IMG/VR virus record: IMGVR_UViG_3300027759_000003
Span: 1 to 64,000 of that record
Reading direction: 5' to 3' (one strand)
DNA from: a virus
DNA length: 64,000 nt
In this document: piece by piece, positions 1-8,950 of the stretch
Position numbering within the stretch: position 1 is the stretch's first letter
Layout: each line of letters starts with the position of its first letter
The notes under the pieces: model-generated
What the model was told of the DNA's origin: nothing
Databases searched by the model: none
What the model saw: the letters and a program-made list of their open reading frames with translations, nothing else
Made by a program: the position numbers and the translations under genes

Positions 1-1
1 A

Positions 2-1081
2 GGATCTTTATATGTTAACGGACAAAAAGTTCTTCAAACTGTCTCAGGTGACGTTATTATTACTGCCGATGCTAATGAAAACTTAGCATTAAGAACAAGC
101 GGAAGTGGTAATCTTGAACTAGATCCAACAGGAAGTGGTGTTGTAAGCATAAAAGGTGCACTTTCTATGGAAGCAGGCTCTAATATATCAAGTGCTGATG
201 GTAATGCAGTTACATTTGGCGGTGCAATTAATACCGACACAATTAGCAGCAAAACAACAAATACAGATTTATCTATAACTGCAAATGGAACAGGAAAAGT
301 TTATCTTAATGATAACGCAGAAGTAAGCGGAAACCTTGTAATCGGTGGAAACTTAACAGTAAGCGGAACAAGCACAACTGTTAACACTGAAACTATTAGT
401 TTGGCTGATAACATTATTGATTTAAACAGCAATTTTACTACTGGAACTCCAACAGAAAATGCAGGTCTAAGAATTATGCGTGGAGATTCTGCAAATGTAC
501 AAATTCGATGGAATGAATCCAGCGATGTGTGGGATTTTACAAATGATGGAACAAACTACTCTACTTTGTTATCAGCATCATCAACAGACACATTTACTAA
601 CAAATCAATTTCTCTTGCTACAAACACAATTACATCAACTCTTGCTCAGTTAAATACTGCAGTTAGTGATGCTGATGTAGCCTCTCTTGCTGGCACAGAA
701 ACTTTAACAAACAAGACAATCTCACTTGGTTCAAACACTGTTACATCAACTCTTGCTCAGTTAAATACTGCAGTTAGTGATGCTGACCTTGCGTCTTTAG
801 CGGGTAGTGAAACACTTACAAACAAAACACTTTCTAGCGCAGTAGCAACAACAGCACTTACTCTTAATGCTACAGCAGAACTTAGATTAGCAGATACAGA
901 CTCAACTCATTATGTTGGATTTAAGTCTCCAGGTACTGTTACTACAAATAAAATTTGGACACTTCCATCAGCAGACGGAACTGCTAATCAAGTTTTGTCA
1001 ACAAATGGATCTGCAACCCTATCATGGTCAACACCATCACAAGGTGCAGCATTTAGCGAATTCATGTTGATTGGTGCATAG
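2..1081 (+). CDS. Tail fibre / receptor-binding protein, 3' part (5' end cut by window)
   Basis: The reading frame is open from the left edge with no stop, so the first in-frame ATG (position 167) is probably internal and the gene begins outside the window. The visible 359 residues are rich in Thr, Ser, Asn and Ala with low-complexity beta-strand repeats such as TLTNKTISLGSNTVTS, which is typical of trimeric phage tail fibres. Two near-identical repeat units are encoded around 600-830 (see the repeat entry). The C-terminus holds a short beta-rich domain (HYVGFKSPGTVTTNKIWTLP) of a kind common near the ends of aquatic phage fibres. The likely role is contact with the host surface. The gene ends at a strong terminator, so it closes a transcription unit. 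Structural class is fairly sure; the receptor is unknown. Confidence 0.75.
   Translation, partial: GSLYVNGQKVLQTVSGDVIITADANENLALRTSGSGNLELDPTGSGVVSIKGALSMEAGSNISSADGNAVTFGGAINTDTISSKTTNTDLSITANGTGKVYLNDNAEVSGNLVIGGNLTVSGTSTTVNTETISLADNIIDLNSNFTTGTPTENAGLRIMRGDSANVQIRWNESSDVWDFTNDGTNYSTLLSASSTDTFTNKSISLATNTITSTLAQLNTAVSDADVASLAGTETLTNKTISLGSNTVTSTLAQLNTAVSDADLASLAGSETLTNKTLSSAVATTALTLNATAELRLADTDSTHYVGFKSPGTVTTNKIWTLPSADGTANQVLSTNGSATLSWSTPSQGAAFSEFMLIGA
630..786 (+). repeat. 46-bp exact direct repeat inside the tail-fibre gene
   Basis: Positions 630-675 and 741-786 are identical over 46 bases. They are offset by 111 bp (37 codons) and so stay in frame. Each copy encodes TSTLAQLNTAVSDAD and is flanked by diverged copies of an LAG(T/S)ETLTNKT motif. 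The exact identity points to recent duplication or gene conversion and could mediate in-frame gain or loss of fibre modules. Confidence 0.9.
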
Positions 1082-1122
1082 TACTTTATAAAATACAAAG
1101 CACTAACTCTTAACTAGAGATT

Positions 1123-1155
1123 AACACGCCCTAAACAAGCGTGTTTTTCTTTTTA
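1123..1155 (+). terminator. Intrinsic terminator after tail fibre
   Basis: A 7-bp perfect stem (AACACGC at 1123-1129 with GCGTGTT at 1139-1145) has a 9-nt loop and is followed by a T-rich run to about 1155. It separates the fibre gene from the reductase gene. Confidence 0.85.
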
Positions 1156-1161
1156 ATTCTA

Positions 1162-1170
1162 TGATATACT
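1162..1170 (+). promoter_or_regulatory. Extended -10 promoter candidate (TGATATACT) for the ribonucleotide reductase
   Basis: TGATATACT lies directly behind the fibre terminator and about 60 bp before the reductase ATG. It matches the TGnTATA(A/C)T element found before many genes in the window. A second weaker box (CCTATAAT, ending 1205) lies closer to the gene. No convincing -35 is visible. Confidence 0.5.
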
Positions 1171-1229
1171 TAACACTACTTTGGATTTTACAAAGTGCCT
1201 ATAATATTTAATAGAAAGTTGGAACATAA

Positions 1230-3260
1230 ATGTCAGATATCTTTTCTTTTCGTTTGTCAGATGAGTTTGTAAATAAATATACTAACGTACCAGCCCCATT
1301 TGGCTTTTCAGATGCTGGATCAAACTCTTTAGGTGAGATTACTTTTATACGCACTTATTCTCGTATGAAAGAAGACGGTACAAAAGAAAGATGGCATGAG
1401 GTTTGTAAGCGGGTAATTGAAGGAATGTATTCAGTACAAAAGAATCACGCTAAAGACAATCGTCTGCCTTGGAATGATAATAAGGCTCAAAAGTCTGCTC
1501 AAGAAGCATATGAGCGTATGTTTAATTTAAAGTGGACTCCACCAGGTAGAGGTCTTTGGGCATTTGGAACTCCAATGACTATGGAAAAACGTAACTCTGC
1601 TTCGCTTCAAAACTGTGCAATGGTTTCTACTCGTGATATTGATCGTAATGATCCAGGAGCATTATTTGCTTGGGTTATGGATGCACTAATGCTTGGTATA
1701 GGAGTTGGTTTTGATACCGTTGGTCAAGACAAAGAAATGTCTATTTATGCCCCAACAGAACCAGAAAATGTGTGGGATATTCCAGATACTCGTGAGGGCT
1801 GGGTAGATTCTGTAAGAATGCTCTTAAACTCATACCTACGCCCTAATCAGGCTATACAGAAGTTTAACTATGACCTTATCCGTCCTCTAGGTGCCCCTAT
1901 AAAAGGCTTTGGAGGGGTCGCTAGCGGTCCAGCACCACTCATTGCACTACATGACAAGATAGATAGAGTAATTGGCGGTAGATCAGGAGAAAAACTTGAC
2001 TCTCGTGCAATAGTAGACATTGTAAATCTTATTGGTACATGTGTTGTTTCTGGGAATGTTCGTCGTTCTGCTACCTTGGCTTTAGGGTTATCAGGAGATG
2101 ATGATTTTATTAATCTTAAGAATCCAGAGGTTTTTCCAGATCGTAATTCATTTGATCCAGCAAAACCAGGATGGGCATGGATGTCAAACAACTCAATCTC
2201 TGCAGAAGTAGGAACAAAGTATGAAGATTATGTTGATTTAATTTCAAATAATGGAGAGCCAGGATTTATTTGGTTAGATGTTGCTAGAGATTATGGAAGG
2301 TTAGCAGATGCTGCAGACTACAAAGATTCTCGTGTTATGGGATTTAACCCTTGCGCTGAACAGCCATTAGAGAGTTATGAATTATGCACTCTTGTAGAAG
2401 TTCACTTAAATAGACATGATGATAAAGAAGACTTTCTTCGTACATTAAAGTTTGCCTACCTATATGGTAAAACTGTAACGCTTATGCCAACACATTGGCA
2501 AACCACAAATGGAATCATGCAACGTAATCGTCGTATTGGAACATCTCTTACTGGTATTGCATCTTTTGCAGATACTAAAGGTATGCCAACAATGCGTCAA
2601 TGGATGGATGAAGGGTATCAAAAGATTCGTTCATACGATCATACCTATTCAGAATGGTTATGTGTACGTGAGTCAATTCGTGTAACTACCGTCAAACCTT
2701 CAGGATCTGTTTCACTATTATCTGGTGCAACACCAGGAGTTCATTGGGGTCCAGGAGGAGAATTCTATCTTCGTGCTATAAGGTTTGGTAATACAGATCC
2801 AATGATGCATTTATTTAAAGCGGCAGGGTATAAAATTGAAGATGACGTAGTATCAGCAAACACTTCAGTAGTATATTTCCCAGTAGCATCTGGACATCCT
2901 CGTTCTGAAAAAGATGTAAGTCTTTTTGAAAAGATTGGTTTGGCTGCTACTGCTCAAAAGTATTGGTCTGATAATGGAGTATCTGTAACTTTATCATTTG
3001 ACAAGGAATCTGAGACTAAGCATATTGCTCCAGCATTACACATGTATGAAGGTCAATTAAAAGCAGTTTCATTTCTGCCGATGGGTAATAAAACTTATCC
3101 TCAACAACCATATACAAATATTACAAGAGAAGAATATAATTCTTACGTTGGCAAAATTGGTAAAATTGATTGGTCGGCTATCTATGATGGCAAGGATAAT
3201 CTTGACGCAGAGTCTGAAAAGTATTGCTCAACAGACGCTTGCGAAATTAAATTATACTAG
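1230..3260 (+). CDS. nrdJ: Adenosylcobalamin-dependent ribonucleoside-triphosphate reductase (class II, monomeric)
   Basis: Reduces ribonucleotides to deoxyribonucleotides in the cytoplasm for phage DNA synthesis, using a B12-derived radical. The 676-residue protein has every residue expected of the Lactobacillus leichmannii RTPR type. The redox pair is C129 and C386, the thiyl-radical Cys is C375 in NPCAEQ with E377, and a C-terminal shuttle pair C666/C671 lies in CSTDACEIKLY. The spacing C375-C386 (11) and C666-C671 (5) equals C408-C419 and C731-C736 of the L. leichmannii enzyme. It is shorter than that enzyme (about 739 aa). It stands alone between fibre and tail genes, with its own upstream promoter-like box, as an auxiliary metabolic gene. 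Activity would depend on host cobalamin. No class I NrdA/NrdB genes are seen. Function is very likely. Confidence 0.93.
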   Translation: MSDIFSFRLSDEFVNKYTNVPAPFGFSDAGSNSLGEITFIRTYSRMKEDGTKERWHEVCKRVIEGMYSVQKNHAKDNRLPWNDNKAQKSAQEAYERMFNLKWTPPGRGLWAFGTPMTMEKRNSASLQNCAMVSTRDIDRNDPGALFAWVMDALMLGIGVGFDTVGQDKEMSIYAPTEPENVWDIPDTREGWVDSVRMLLNSYLRPNQAIQKFNYDLIRPLGAPIKGFGGVASGPAPLIALHDKIDRVIGGRSGEKLDSRAIVDIVNLIGTCVVSGNVRRSATLALGLSGDDDFINLKNPEVFPDRNSFDPAKPGWAWMSNNSISAEVGTKYEDYVDLISNNGEPGFIWLDVARDYGRLADAADYKDSRVMGFNPCAEQPLESYELCTLVEVHLNRHDDKEDFLRTLKFAYLYGKTVTLMPTHWQTTNGIMQRNRRIGTSLTGIASFADTKGMPTMRQWMDEGYQKIRSYDHTYSEWLCVRESIRVTTVKPSGSVSLLSGATPGVHWGPGGEFYLRAIRFGNTDPMMHLFKAAGYKIEDDVVSANTSVVYFPVASGHPRSEKDVSLFEKIGLAATAQKYWSDNGVSVTLSFDKESETKHIAPALHMYEGQLKAVSFLPMGNKTYPQQPYTNITREEYNSYVGKIGKIDWSAIYDGKDNLDAESEKYCSTDACEIKLY

Positions 3261-3269
3261 CCTTCATCC

Positions 3270-3278
3270 TGCTATAAT
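3270..3278 (+). promoter_or_regulatory. Extended -10 promoter candidate TGCTATAAT
   Basis: TGCTATAAT, 17 nt before the ATG at 3296. The predicted transcript starts near 3285 and has an 11-nt leader containing AGGAG. No -35 is seen. Confidence 0.65.
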
Positions 3279-3295
3279 AAGGGGATAGGAGAACT

Positions 3296-6200
3296 ATGGC
3301 CAACCCGTCTAACTTATATGCAGAAAAGATATTTTCTGAGCATCCTCTGGCGCTATGGGCTTTGGATCAAACTGTTGACTATATAAGTTTATTTGATTTA
3401 GATTATCAAGATATTCAAAATTTTTGGACGGTAAGTGGGGCAACCGCCTCTTTAGAAACATCAGATGTAGACGCACCATTTTCTACAGTAGAAGTAAATA
3501 AATTATTAGGAACTGTCCCTGCAGGAGCAACTGCAGATATTGTTTGCATCAGCCCAGAGTTAGTAAACTTTTCAGACTTAAATACAGATCTTGGTACATT
3601 TTGTGTAGGTGCTCACATATACGTTGACAGCGTACACATAAACTCTATATCTATTGGGTTTGAATACACAGACACAACAACAGCAAGTGTAGTTCAAAAA
3701 TTAAAAACTTATGAAAATCTTACAGAAAATTCTTGGGTTTTCGTTTCACAAACTTCAGAAATAGTCAGTGAGAATACAACACTTAGGGTTGTAATAAAAA
3801 TAACTTCTGAAACTGGTGGAGCAACATCTTCTGACTACTTGTACTATATAAATGGAATTAGTGTTGGTCAATGGTCTGAAGAATTTAACTATCAATCACT
3901 TGGGGTTGTCCCAATATCAATGCCAGCAACAATAGCATTAACTTCAGATCAAGTAATTCCTTCACCAGCCTACGGAGTGTCTGGAGAAAATGCCTATCAT
4001 ATAGTTTCAGACAATAGTCTTTTTGCAAAAAATACAAGCATACCTCTTGTTTATGGAGCATCAAATATAACAACTCTTAGAGCAAATCCTAGCGGAGAAC
4101 CATCTTTAATTGTTCCAGGAAAAGGTTTTTTAAATAAAGTTGGTCAATATAAAGACTATACCGTAGAGTTTTGGGCAAGAATAAACTCAGACTCTCCTAC
4201 ATCTAAAAAAATATTTGGTCCAATAGCATCAGAAGATGGGGTTTATGTTGATAACGGGTTTCTAACATTAGTAATAGGTAAAAACTTTTCATCTCATTTT
4301 GTTGGAGAGTGGTTTAGACCAATGCTTATTCAGATTAGATTAATTAGGAATGCTGCAAGTTTAATTTTAAATGGAGAAGAAATTATATCTTTAACAATTG
4401 AAACAGATAATCTTGAACTACCAGAAGAGTATAATCAATCAAATAAAAACCAGGACTGGCTAGGATTTTATGCATATGATGATATTACTCCAATTGATAT
4501 AGATTGTGTTGCTATTTATTCTTATCAGGTTCCTATAAATGTAGCAAAAAGAAGATGGGTTTATGGACAAGGAGTTATTTCTCCAGAGGGTATTAACTCT
4601 TCTTACGGAGGAACATCTGCATTTATTGATTATTCTTTTGCAGATTACACCGCCAACTACAGTTATCCAGATTTTGCTGAATGGCAACAAGGGTCTTTTG
4701 ATAATTTAACAACAACAGCAAAAGTTTTAAGAACTCCTGAATACGAACTTCCAGAAATTTTTTTATCAGATAAAACTTTAACCGAACTGTATGAAGATAA
4801 TAAATCAATTCAAAATAGTGTTTCTGGACCAATTGATGATGAAACCTTTATAACCTTTAGGCCTAATAGTTCTTGGAATACAAAAACTTGCTACCTTAAC
4901 TTTGATAATTTTAATATTCTAAATACTAAGGTCGATTGTTTTTACGGTGTATTTAGTAATCACAACCTTAACTCTAATCAAACTTTATTTAAAATTTATA
5001 ATTCTTTAAACAATAATTATTTTTCAATTCAGCAAAATCAAAATGTAATTACCTATAACCTATACTATAACGGTGTCAATCAAGTAATCTATACATCTGA
5101 AGTTATTGAATCCCATCAACTATTTTCTGCAGGTATTAATATAGAGTTATTAATAGAAACTTTTGGCGGAAATGTCTCTACGTTTTTTGGTAGTCGAAAT
5201 TCACTTAAAGTTTATATAGGTGGAGATGGTTCTTTAAGCAAAACCTTTTTAGGAAAAATGTATTCTGTTGGATTTGCTACAACAAAAAATACAACCCTTA
5301 TATCTGATTATTTTAATTCTGAAGGTATAGCAATTTTTGACGACATGTCTGTTTCTGGTATCACAGAAGAAGAGAATGCTATTGCATTATTCAATCATTT
5401 ATCAAGTTACACTCTACTACCTATAGAAAATTATGATTCTTACTTTTTAGATATAGGCGTCTCTGGATCTTGGCAAGACTATCTCCCGCTTTCTTATTTT
5501 GCTCAGTTTGTAACCAATGACGTTGGCAATCAATTTTATGATTTAGATTTTTTACAGTTTAACGTAGGCGTTCCGTCACCAACATCTTTAATAGAAAATG
5601 AAACTGTTTCAGCCTGGACTTACGCAGATTTATATCAAAATTATTTTCAACCAACTCAACAAACATACTATCAGTTTGACAATCAACTGCTAACTGGATG
5701 GAATAATTACGAAGATGCCAATCAAGAGGCTGTAAAAACTTATGAATATGACACCACAGACTCTGCAGTTAGATGTTATTTAACTTTTCAATATATTGAA
5801 GATGGTGCTAACTTATTAGATAGTGATTTTACCATTACTCAACCAGTTTTACGTGACTCCATTATTGATGTAAATGAATATGAAAATTGGGAAACAACAA
5901 AGTTTGAAGTTGTAAATAATGCAATAGTTTATCCAAGTAAAACTGTAGATTTTAATGATCTAGCAATTGTTTATCATTTAGAATTTAAAGTACGAGGAAT
6001 ATTACATAAACCAATTCTATTAAATAGACTTCAACTTGCTTCTCAAGCATTTAATGATAACTCGTTTAATCCTGTTGGAACAAGATTTGGGGTTGACTTA
6101 TTTCCTTACAAGCGTTCAGGAATCTATTATGACTATAAATCTAAAAATCCTTTTACTATTTATAAAGGCACTACGCCATATCTTTATTTAACAAAAGACT

Positions 6201-6931
6201 CTGGAATTCAAGTTCGTGGAGATATTCTTTCTTTAGAAGATCGTGGTATTTCTTTACCAATAAATCAGGCATTGTCTTCAGATTATCTTGTTAGTGCAGT
6301 ACAACTTTGGCTTAGATATTCAGAAGATGAATTTCCACCAGTTCCAACAGAATTGTTTGAGATTATTTACAAGGAAGATACCTTTAAATTTTACATAGTA
6401 GCAGATAGTGACACTGGATCAAGAGCAAGAGTTTTTGCAAAAAGTCTTTCAACTGGTCAAATAGTTGATGATTTTCAATATTATTGGAATGGTTTAGAAG
6501 TTAGAGAGCCAGTCTTTACTTCTAAAGAGTGGGGAGTCCTTGGAATATTTTTTTCTACCGCACTTAATTTTGATGAATTTTTAGGATCAATTAATATTAA
6601 TGGTCCCGTGCTGTTTAATAATGTGGCATACTATCAAGCAAATAATTTACAACAAATTCAGGGAACAGTTACAAGACCTTGGCTTAGGGTAAAAACAGAG
6701 GATGCCATTAACTTTACATGGTCTTATTGGCAAACAAATAAGACTTGGTATGAAACATTGGTCATAGGGTCATCAAACCTGTATGGAGTAAGTCCAGGAG
6801 ACATCTATCGAGCATACCTAGGCACTAATAAAATAATATTTGATGATGAAAGTGGTTTAAGTGTAGACTCAGACAAAATGCAAATATATCAAGATGTAAC
6901 TTGGTCAACGACTGTCGCTTCAGCCCTATAA
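3296..6931 (+). CDS. Large virion-associated protein with LamG-like domains
   Basis: 1211 residues, no signal peptide. Around residues 280-415 there is a concanavalin/LamG-like jelly-roll signature (YTVEFWARIN, then FLTLVIGK, then a WLGFYAYDD stretch ending in a DCVAIYSYQVP strand). Weaker similar patterns recur towards residues 500-690 and 1000-1190, so the protein may carry several beta-sandwich modules. Such proteins in phages usually sit on the tail tip, fibres or capsid and bind glycans. It lies between the reductase and the portal rather than in the main tail block. It has a close RBS (AGGAGAAC) and a TGCTATAAT box just upstream. The virion location and ligand are inferences. Confidence 0.65.
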   Translation: MANPSNLYAEKIFSEHPLALWALDQTVDYISLFDLDYQDIQNFWTVSGATASLETSDVDAPFSTVEVNKLLGTVPAGATADIVCISPELVNFSDLNTDLGTFCVGAHIYVDSVHINSISIGFEYTDTTTASVVQKLKTYENLTENSWVFVSQTSEIVSENTTLRVVIKITSETGGATSSDYLYYINGISVGQWSEEFNYQSLGVVPISMPATIALTSDQVIPSPAYGVSGENAYHIVSDNSLFAKNTSIPLVYGASNITTLRANPSGEPSLIVPGKGFLNKVGQYKDYTVEFWARINSDSPTSKKIFGPIASEDGVYVDNGFLTLVIGKNFSSHFVGEWFRPMLIQIRLIRNAASLILNGEEIISLTIETDNLELPEEYNQSNKNQDWLGFYAYDDITPIDIDCVAIYSYQVPINVAKRRWVYGQGVISPEGINSSYGGTSAFIDYSFADYTANYSYPDFAEWQQGSFDNLTTTAKVLRTPEYELPEIFLSDKTLTELYEDNKSIQNSVSGPIDDETFITFRPNSSWNTKTCYLNFDNFNILNTKVDCFYGVFSNHNLNSNQTLFKIYNSLNNNYFSIQQNQNVITYNLYYNGVNQVIYTSEVIESHQLFSAGINIELLIETFGGNVSTFFGSRNSLKVYIGGDGSLSKTFLGKMYSVGFATTKNTTLISDYFNSEGIAIFDDMSVSGITEEENAIALFNHLSSYTLLPIENYDSYFLDIGVSGSWQDYLPLSYFAQFVTNDVGNQFYDLDFLQFNVGVPSPTSLIENETVSAWTYADLYQNYFQPTQQTYYQFDNQLLTGWNNYEDANQEAVKTYEYDTTDSAVRCYLTFQYIEDGANLLDSDFTITQPVLRDSIIDVNEYENWETTKFEVVNNAIVYPSKTVDFNDLAIVYHLEFKVRGILHKPILLNRLQLASQAFNDNSFNPVGTRFGVDLFPYKRSGIYYDYKSKNPFTIYKGTTPYLYLTKDSGIQVRGDILSLEDRGISLPINQALSSDYLVSAVQLWLRYSEDEFPPVPTELFEIIYKEDTFKFYIVADSDTGSRARVFAKSLSTGQIVDDFQYYWNGLEVREPVFTSKEWGVLGIFFSTALNFDEFLGSININGPVLFNNVAYYQANNLQQIQGTVTRPWLRVKTEDAINFTWSYWQTNKTWYETLVIGSSNLYGVSPGDIYRAYLGTNKIIFDDESGLSVDSDKMQIYQDVTWSTTVASAL

Positions 6932-6933
6932 TA

Positions 6934-6942
6934 TGCTATACT
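6934..6942 (+). promoter_or_regulatory. Extended -10 promoter TGCTATACT giving a near-leaderless mRNA
   Basis: TGCTATACT ends 8 nt before the ATG at 6950, so +1 would fall at about 6949. There is no room for a Shine-Dalgarno sequence. An upstream in-frame ATG at 6944 would lie between the -10 box and +1 and is therefore rejected as the start. Confidence 0.6.
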
Positions 6943-6949
6943 GATGGTT

Positions 6950-7321
6950 ATGAATAACGATATTCTTAAAAAAGTTGGTAATGTCCGACGCAAAGTAATA
7001 GAAAAAGACTACAATTGGGGTCTTTACGTGTACAAAAAGTCAGATGGTTCATGGTTTACAGATGGCTCTGGCAGCATATTAAACATACCAGCAGAACGTG
7101 GTGATATTACAAAAATTTCAGAATTAAAAAAAGTTGCCATTCATTACGGTGATGACGGTGAAGGAAGTGCAGTATTTGTTCCTGGACTTACAAGAATTAG
7201 CGAGGAAGAGCATTCTGAACAACTAGATAGAATGAAGAATGGCTTAATTCCTTCCATGAATGATCATGGTGCTTGGGTAGCAGCACGACAAACCTATGAT
7301 AAGTATGGTAGCAATGAGTGA
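6950..7321 (+). CDS. Conserved-looking small protein upstream of portal
   Basis: 123 residues, soluble and acidic. I do not recognise a catalytic motif. The sequence has a compact beta-rich middle (WGLYVYKKSDGSWFTDGSG) and an amphipathic C-terminal part. The start at 6950 was chosen because the -10 box just upstream would put transcription start there. Its stop overlaps the portal start (7314) by 8 nt, which suggests translational coupling and a role in packaging or head assembly. That role is inferred from context only. Confidence 0.6.
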   Translation: MNNDILKKVGNVRRKVIEKDYNWGLYVYKKSDGSWFTDGSGSILNIPAERGDITKISELKKVAIHYGDDGEGSAVFVPGLTRISEEEHSEQLDRMKNGLIPSMNDHGAWVAARQTYDKYGSNE

Positions 7322-8909
7322 AGAATTCGTAAGAGTTGGATTAAACACACAAGAAAAAGATGGCAATCCATTTTCACAACAAGATCCATTTAATAAAACT
7401 TGGGATGCATTAAAAGATTTTACAGGATTAGAACAAAATTTCCGTAGGAAAACCGCAAGGAATGTTACAAAGGCAATGACCTATGCAACAAATGAATATT
7501 TAGATTCTGCTAACTCTACACCATCTGGAGTAGATGCAGGATCAAAGGCTATTAATCCTGGCACGGTATATAGAAATGGTTACGGACTATTTGACGTAAT
7601 TACTCCTCCATATAACATGTATGAGTTAGCCAACTTCTATGACACATCATTTGCTAATCATGCTGCTATTGATGCTAAGGTAGAAAACGTAGTTGGTCTT
7701 GGATATCGTTTTGATATTGCAGATAGAACAATGCTTAGGTTTGAAATGAGTGAAGATCAGGCAGCAGTTGATCGTGCTCGTAACAGAATTGAAAGAATGA
7801 AACTTGAGTTAAAGGATTGGCTAGAAAACCTTAACGATGATGATTCATTTACTAAGACTATGGAAAAATTTTATACAGATGTTCAGGCAACTGGTAATGG
7901 GTTTATTGAAATTGGTAGAACTGTAACTGGTGAAATTGGCTACGTTGGTCATATACCTGCAACCACTGTTCGTGTTCGTCGTTTACATGATGGCTTTGTT
8001 CAGATTATTGGAAACTCAGTAGTTTATTTTAGAAACTTTGGTGCTAAAAATCCAAACCCAATGACTAATGATGCACGTCCAAATGAGATTATTCACTATA
8101 AAGAATACTCTCCATTAAATACATTTTATGGTATTCCAGACATTGTTGCTGCTATGCCATCACTTATTGGTGATCAATTAGCCTCACAATACAACATTGA
8201 CTATTTTGAAAACAAGGCAGTTCCTAGATACATCGTAACCTTAAAGGGTGCAAAATTATCATCTGATGGTGAAGATAAGATGTTTAGATTTTTACAAACA
8301 GGCCTGAAATCTCAATCACATAGAACTCTTTATATCCCACTTCCTGGAGATACCGAAAGTAACAAGGTTGAGTTTAAAATGGAGCCAATTGAGAATGGTA
8401 TACAAGAGGGGTCATTTAAAGAGTATCGCAAGCAAAATCGTGATGATATTCTAATTGCACATCAAGTTCCAATTTCTAAACTTGGTGGGGCAGATTCTGG
8501 AATTGCAGCAGCCTTATCACAGGATCGTACCTTTAAAGAGCAGGTATCTCGTCCAGCACAAAAGCATCTTGAAAAGGTTGTTAATAAGATTGTTCGTGAA
8601 AAGACAGATATTCTTGAACTTAAATTTAACGAACTAACCCTTACAGATGAGATTGCTCAATCTCAAATTATTGAGCGCTATGTAAAAACACAGGTTATGA
8701 CTCCAAACGAGGCTCGTGAAAAGTTAGATCTTCCACAAAGAGCCGATGGAGATGAGCCATTTGTTATGTCTGCAAGACAGGCAACTGACACAAGGGCTAA
8801 TTTGGCAGGGAATCGTCAAAGAGATGCAGAACGAACAAATAACAATTCTGACTCTACTACAACCATCTCTGGTCGTAATGCACAGGGTGAAGGTCGCTCA
8901 TCTCAATAA
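7314..8909 (+). CDS. Portal protein
   Basis: Forms the dodecameric ring at the capsid vertex through which DNA is packaged and ejected. The 531-residue protein has the usual portal layout: an N-terminal segment, a wing/stem core with PPYNMYELANFYDTS (about 90-110) and a GNGFIEIGR strand, then IIHYKEYSPLNTFYGIPDI (about 260-285), typical of HK97/phage_portal-type proteins. The C-terminal 70 residues are polar and disordered (Asn/Ser/Thr-rich). The ATG at 7314 follows a coupled stop. The next genes are the protease and capsid protein, the canonical order. Confidence is high from the motif pattern and neighbours. Confidence 0.88.
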   Translation: MSEEFVRVGLNTQEKDGNPFSQQDPFNKTWDALKDFTGLEQNFRRKTARNVTKAMTYATNEYLDSANSTPSGVDAGSKAINPGTVYRNGYGLFDVITPPYNMYELANFYDTSFANHAAIDAKVENVVGLGYRFDIADRTMLRFEMSEDQAAVDRARNRIERMKLELKDWLENLNDDDSFTKTMEKFYTDVQATGNGFIEIGRTVTGEIGYVGHIPATTVRVRRLHDGFVQIIGNSVVYFRNFGAKNPNPMTNDARPNEIIHYKEYSPLNTFYGIPDIVAAMPSLIGDQLASQYNIDYFENKAVPRYIVTLKGAKLSSDGEDKMFRFLQTGLKSQSHRTLYIPLPGDTESNKVEFKMEPIENGIQEGSFKEYRKQNRDDILIAHQVPISKLGGADSGIAAALSQDRTFKEQVSRPAQKHLEKVVNKIVREKTDILELKFNELTLTDEIAQSQIIERYVKTQVMTPNEAREKLDLPQRADGDEPFVMSARQATDTRANLAGNRQRDAERTNNNSDSTTTISGRNAQGEGRSSQ

Positions 8910-8931
8910 TTGAGATAAGTGTAATAATATT

Positions 8932-8940
8932 TGGTATAAT
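8932..8940 (+). promoter_or_regulatory. Extended -10 promoter TGGTATAAT for protease gene
   Basis: TGGTATAAT ends 11 nt before the ATG at 8951, so +1 is about 8947 and the leader is about 4 nt. An ATG at 8939 lies inside the box itself. A short inverted repeat (ATCTCAA/TTGAGAT, 8900-8916) around the portal stop codon precedes it. Confidence 0.65.
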
Positions 8941-8950
8941 GGATAACGAT

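Noticed and set aside
630-786. Possible diversity-generating retroelement template/variable repeat in the fibre gene
   Set aside because: The repeats are exact, not adenine-mutated, lie within one gene, and no reverse transcriptase is present in the window.
8900-8916. Inverted repeat ATCTCAA/TTGAGAT at the end of the portal gene as a terminator
   Set aside because: AT-rich 7-bp stem with a 3-nt loop that contains the stop codon and no T-tract follows; could be an operator but evidence is too thin.
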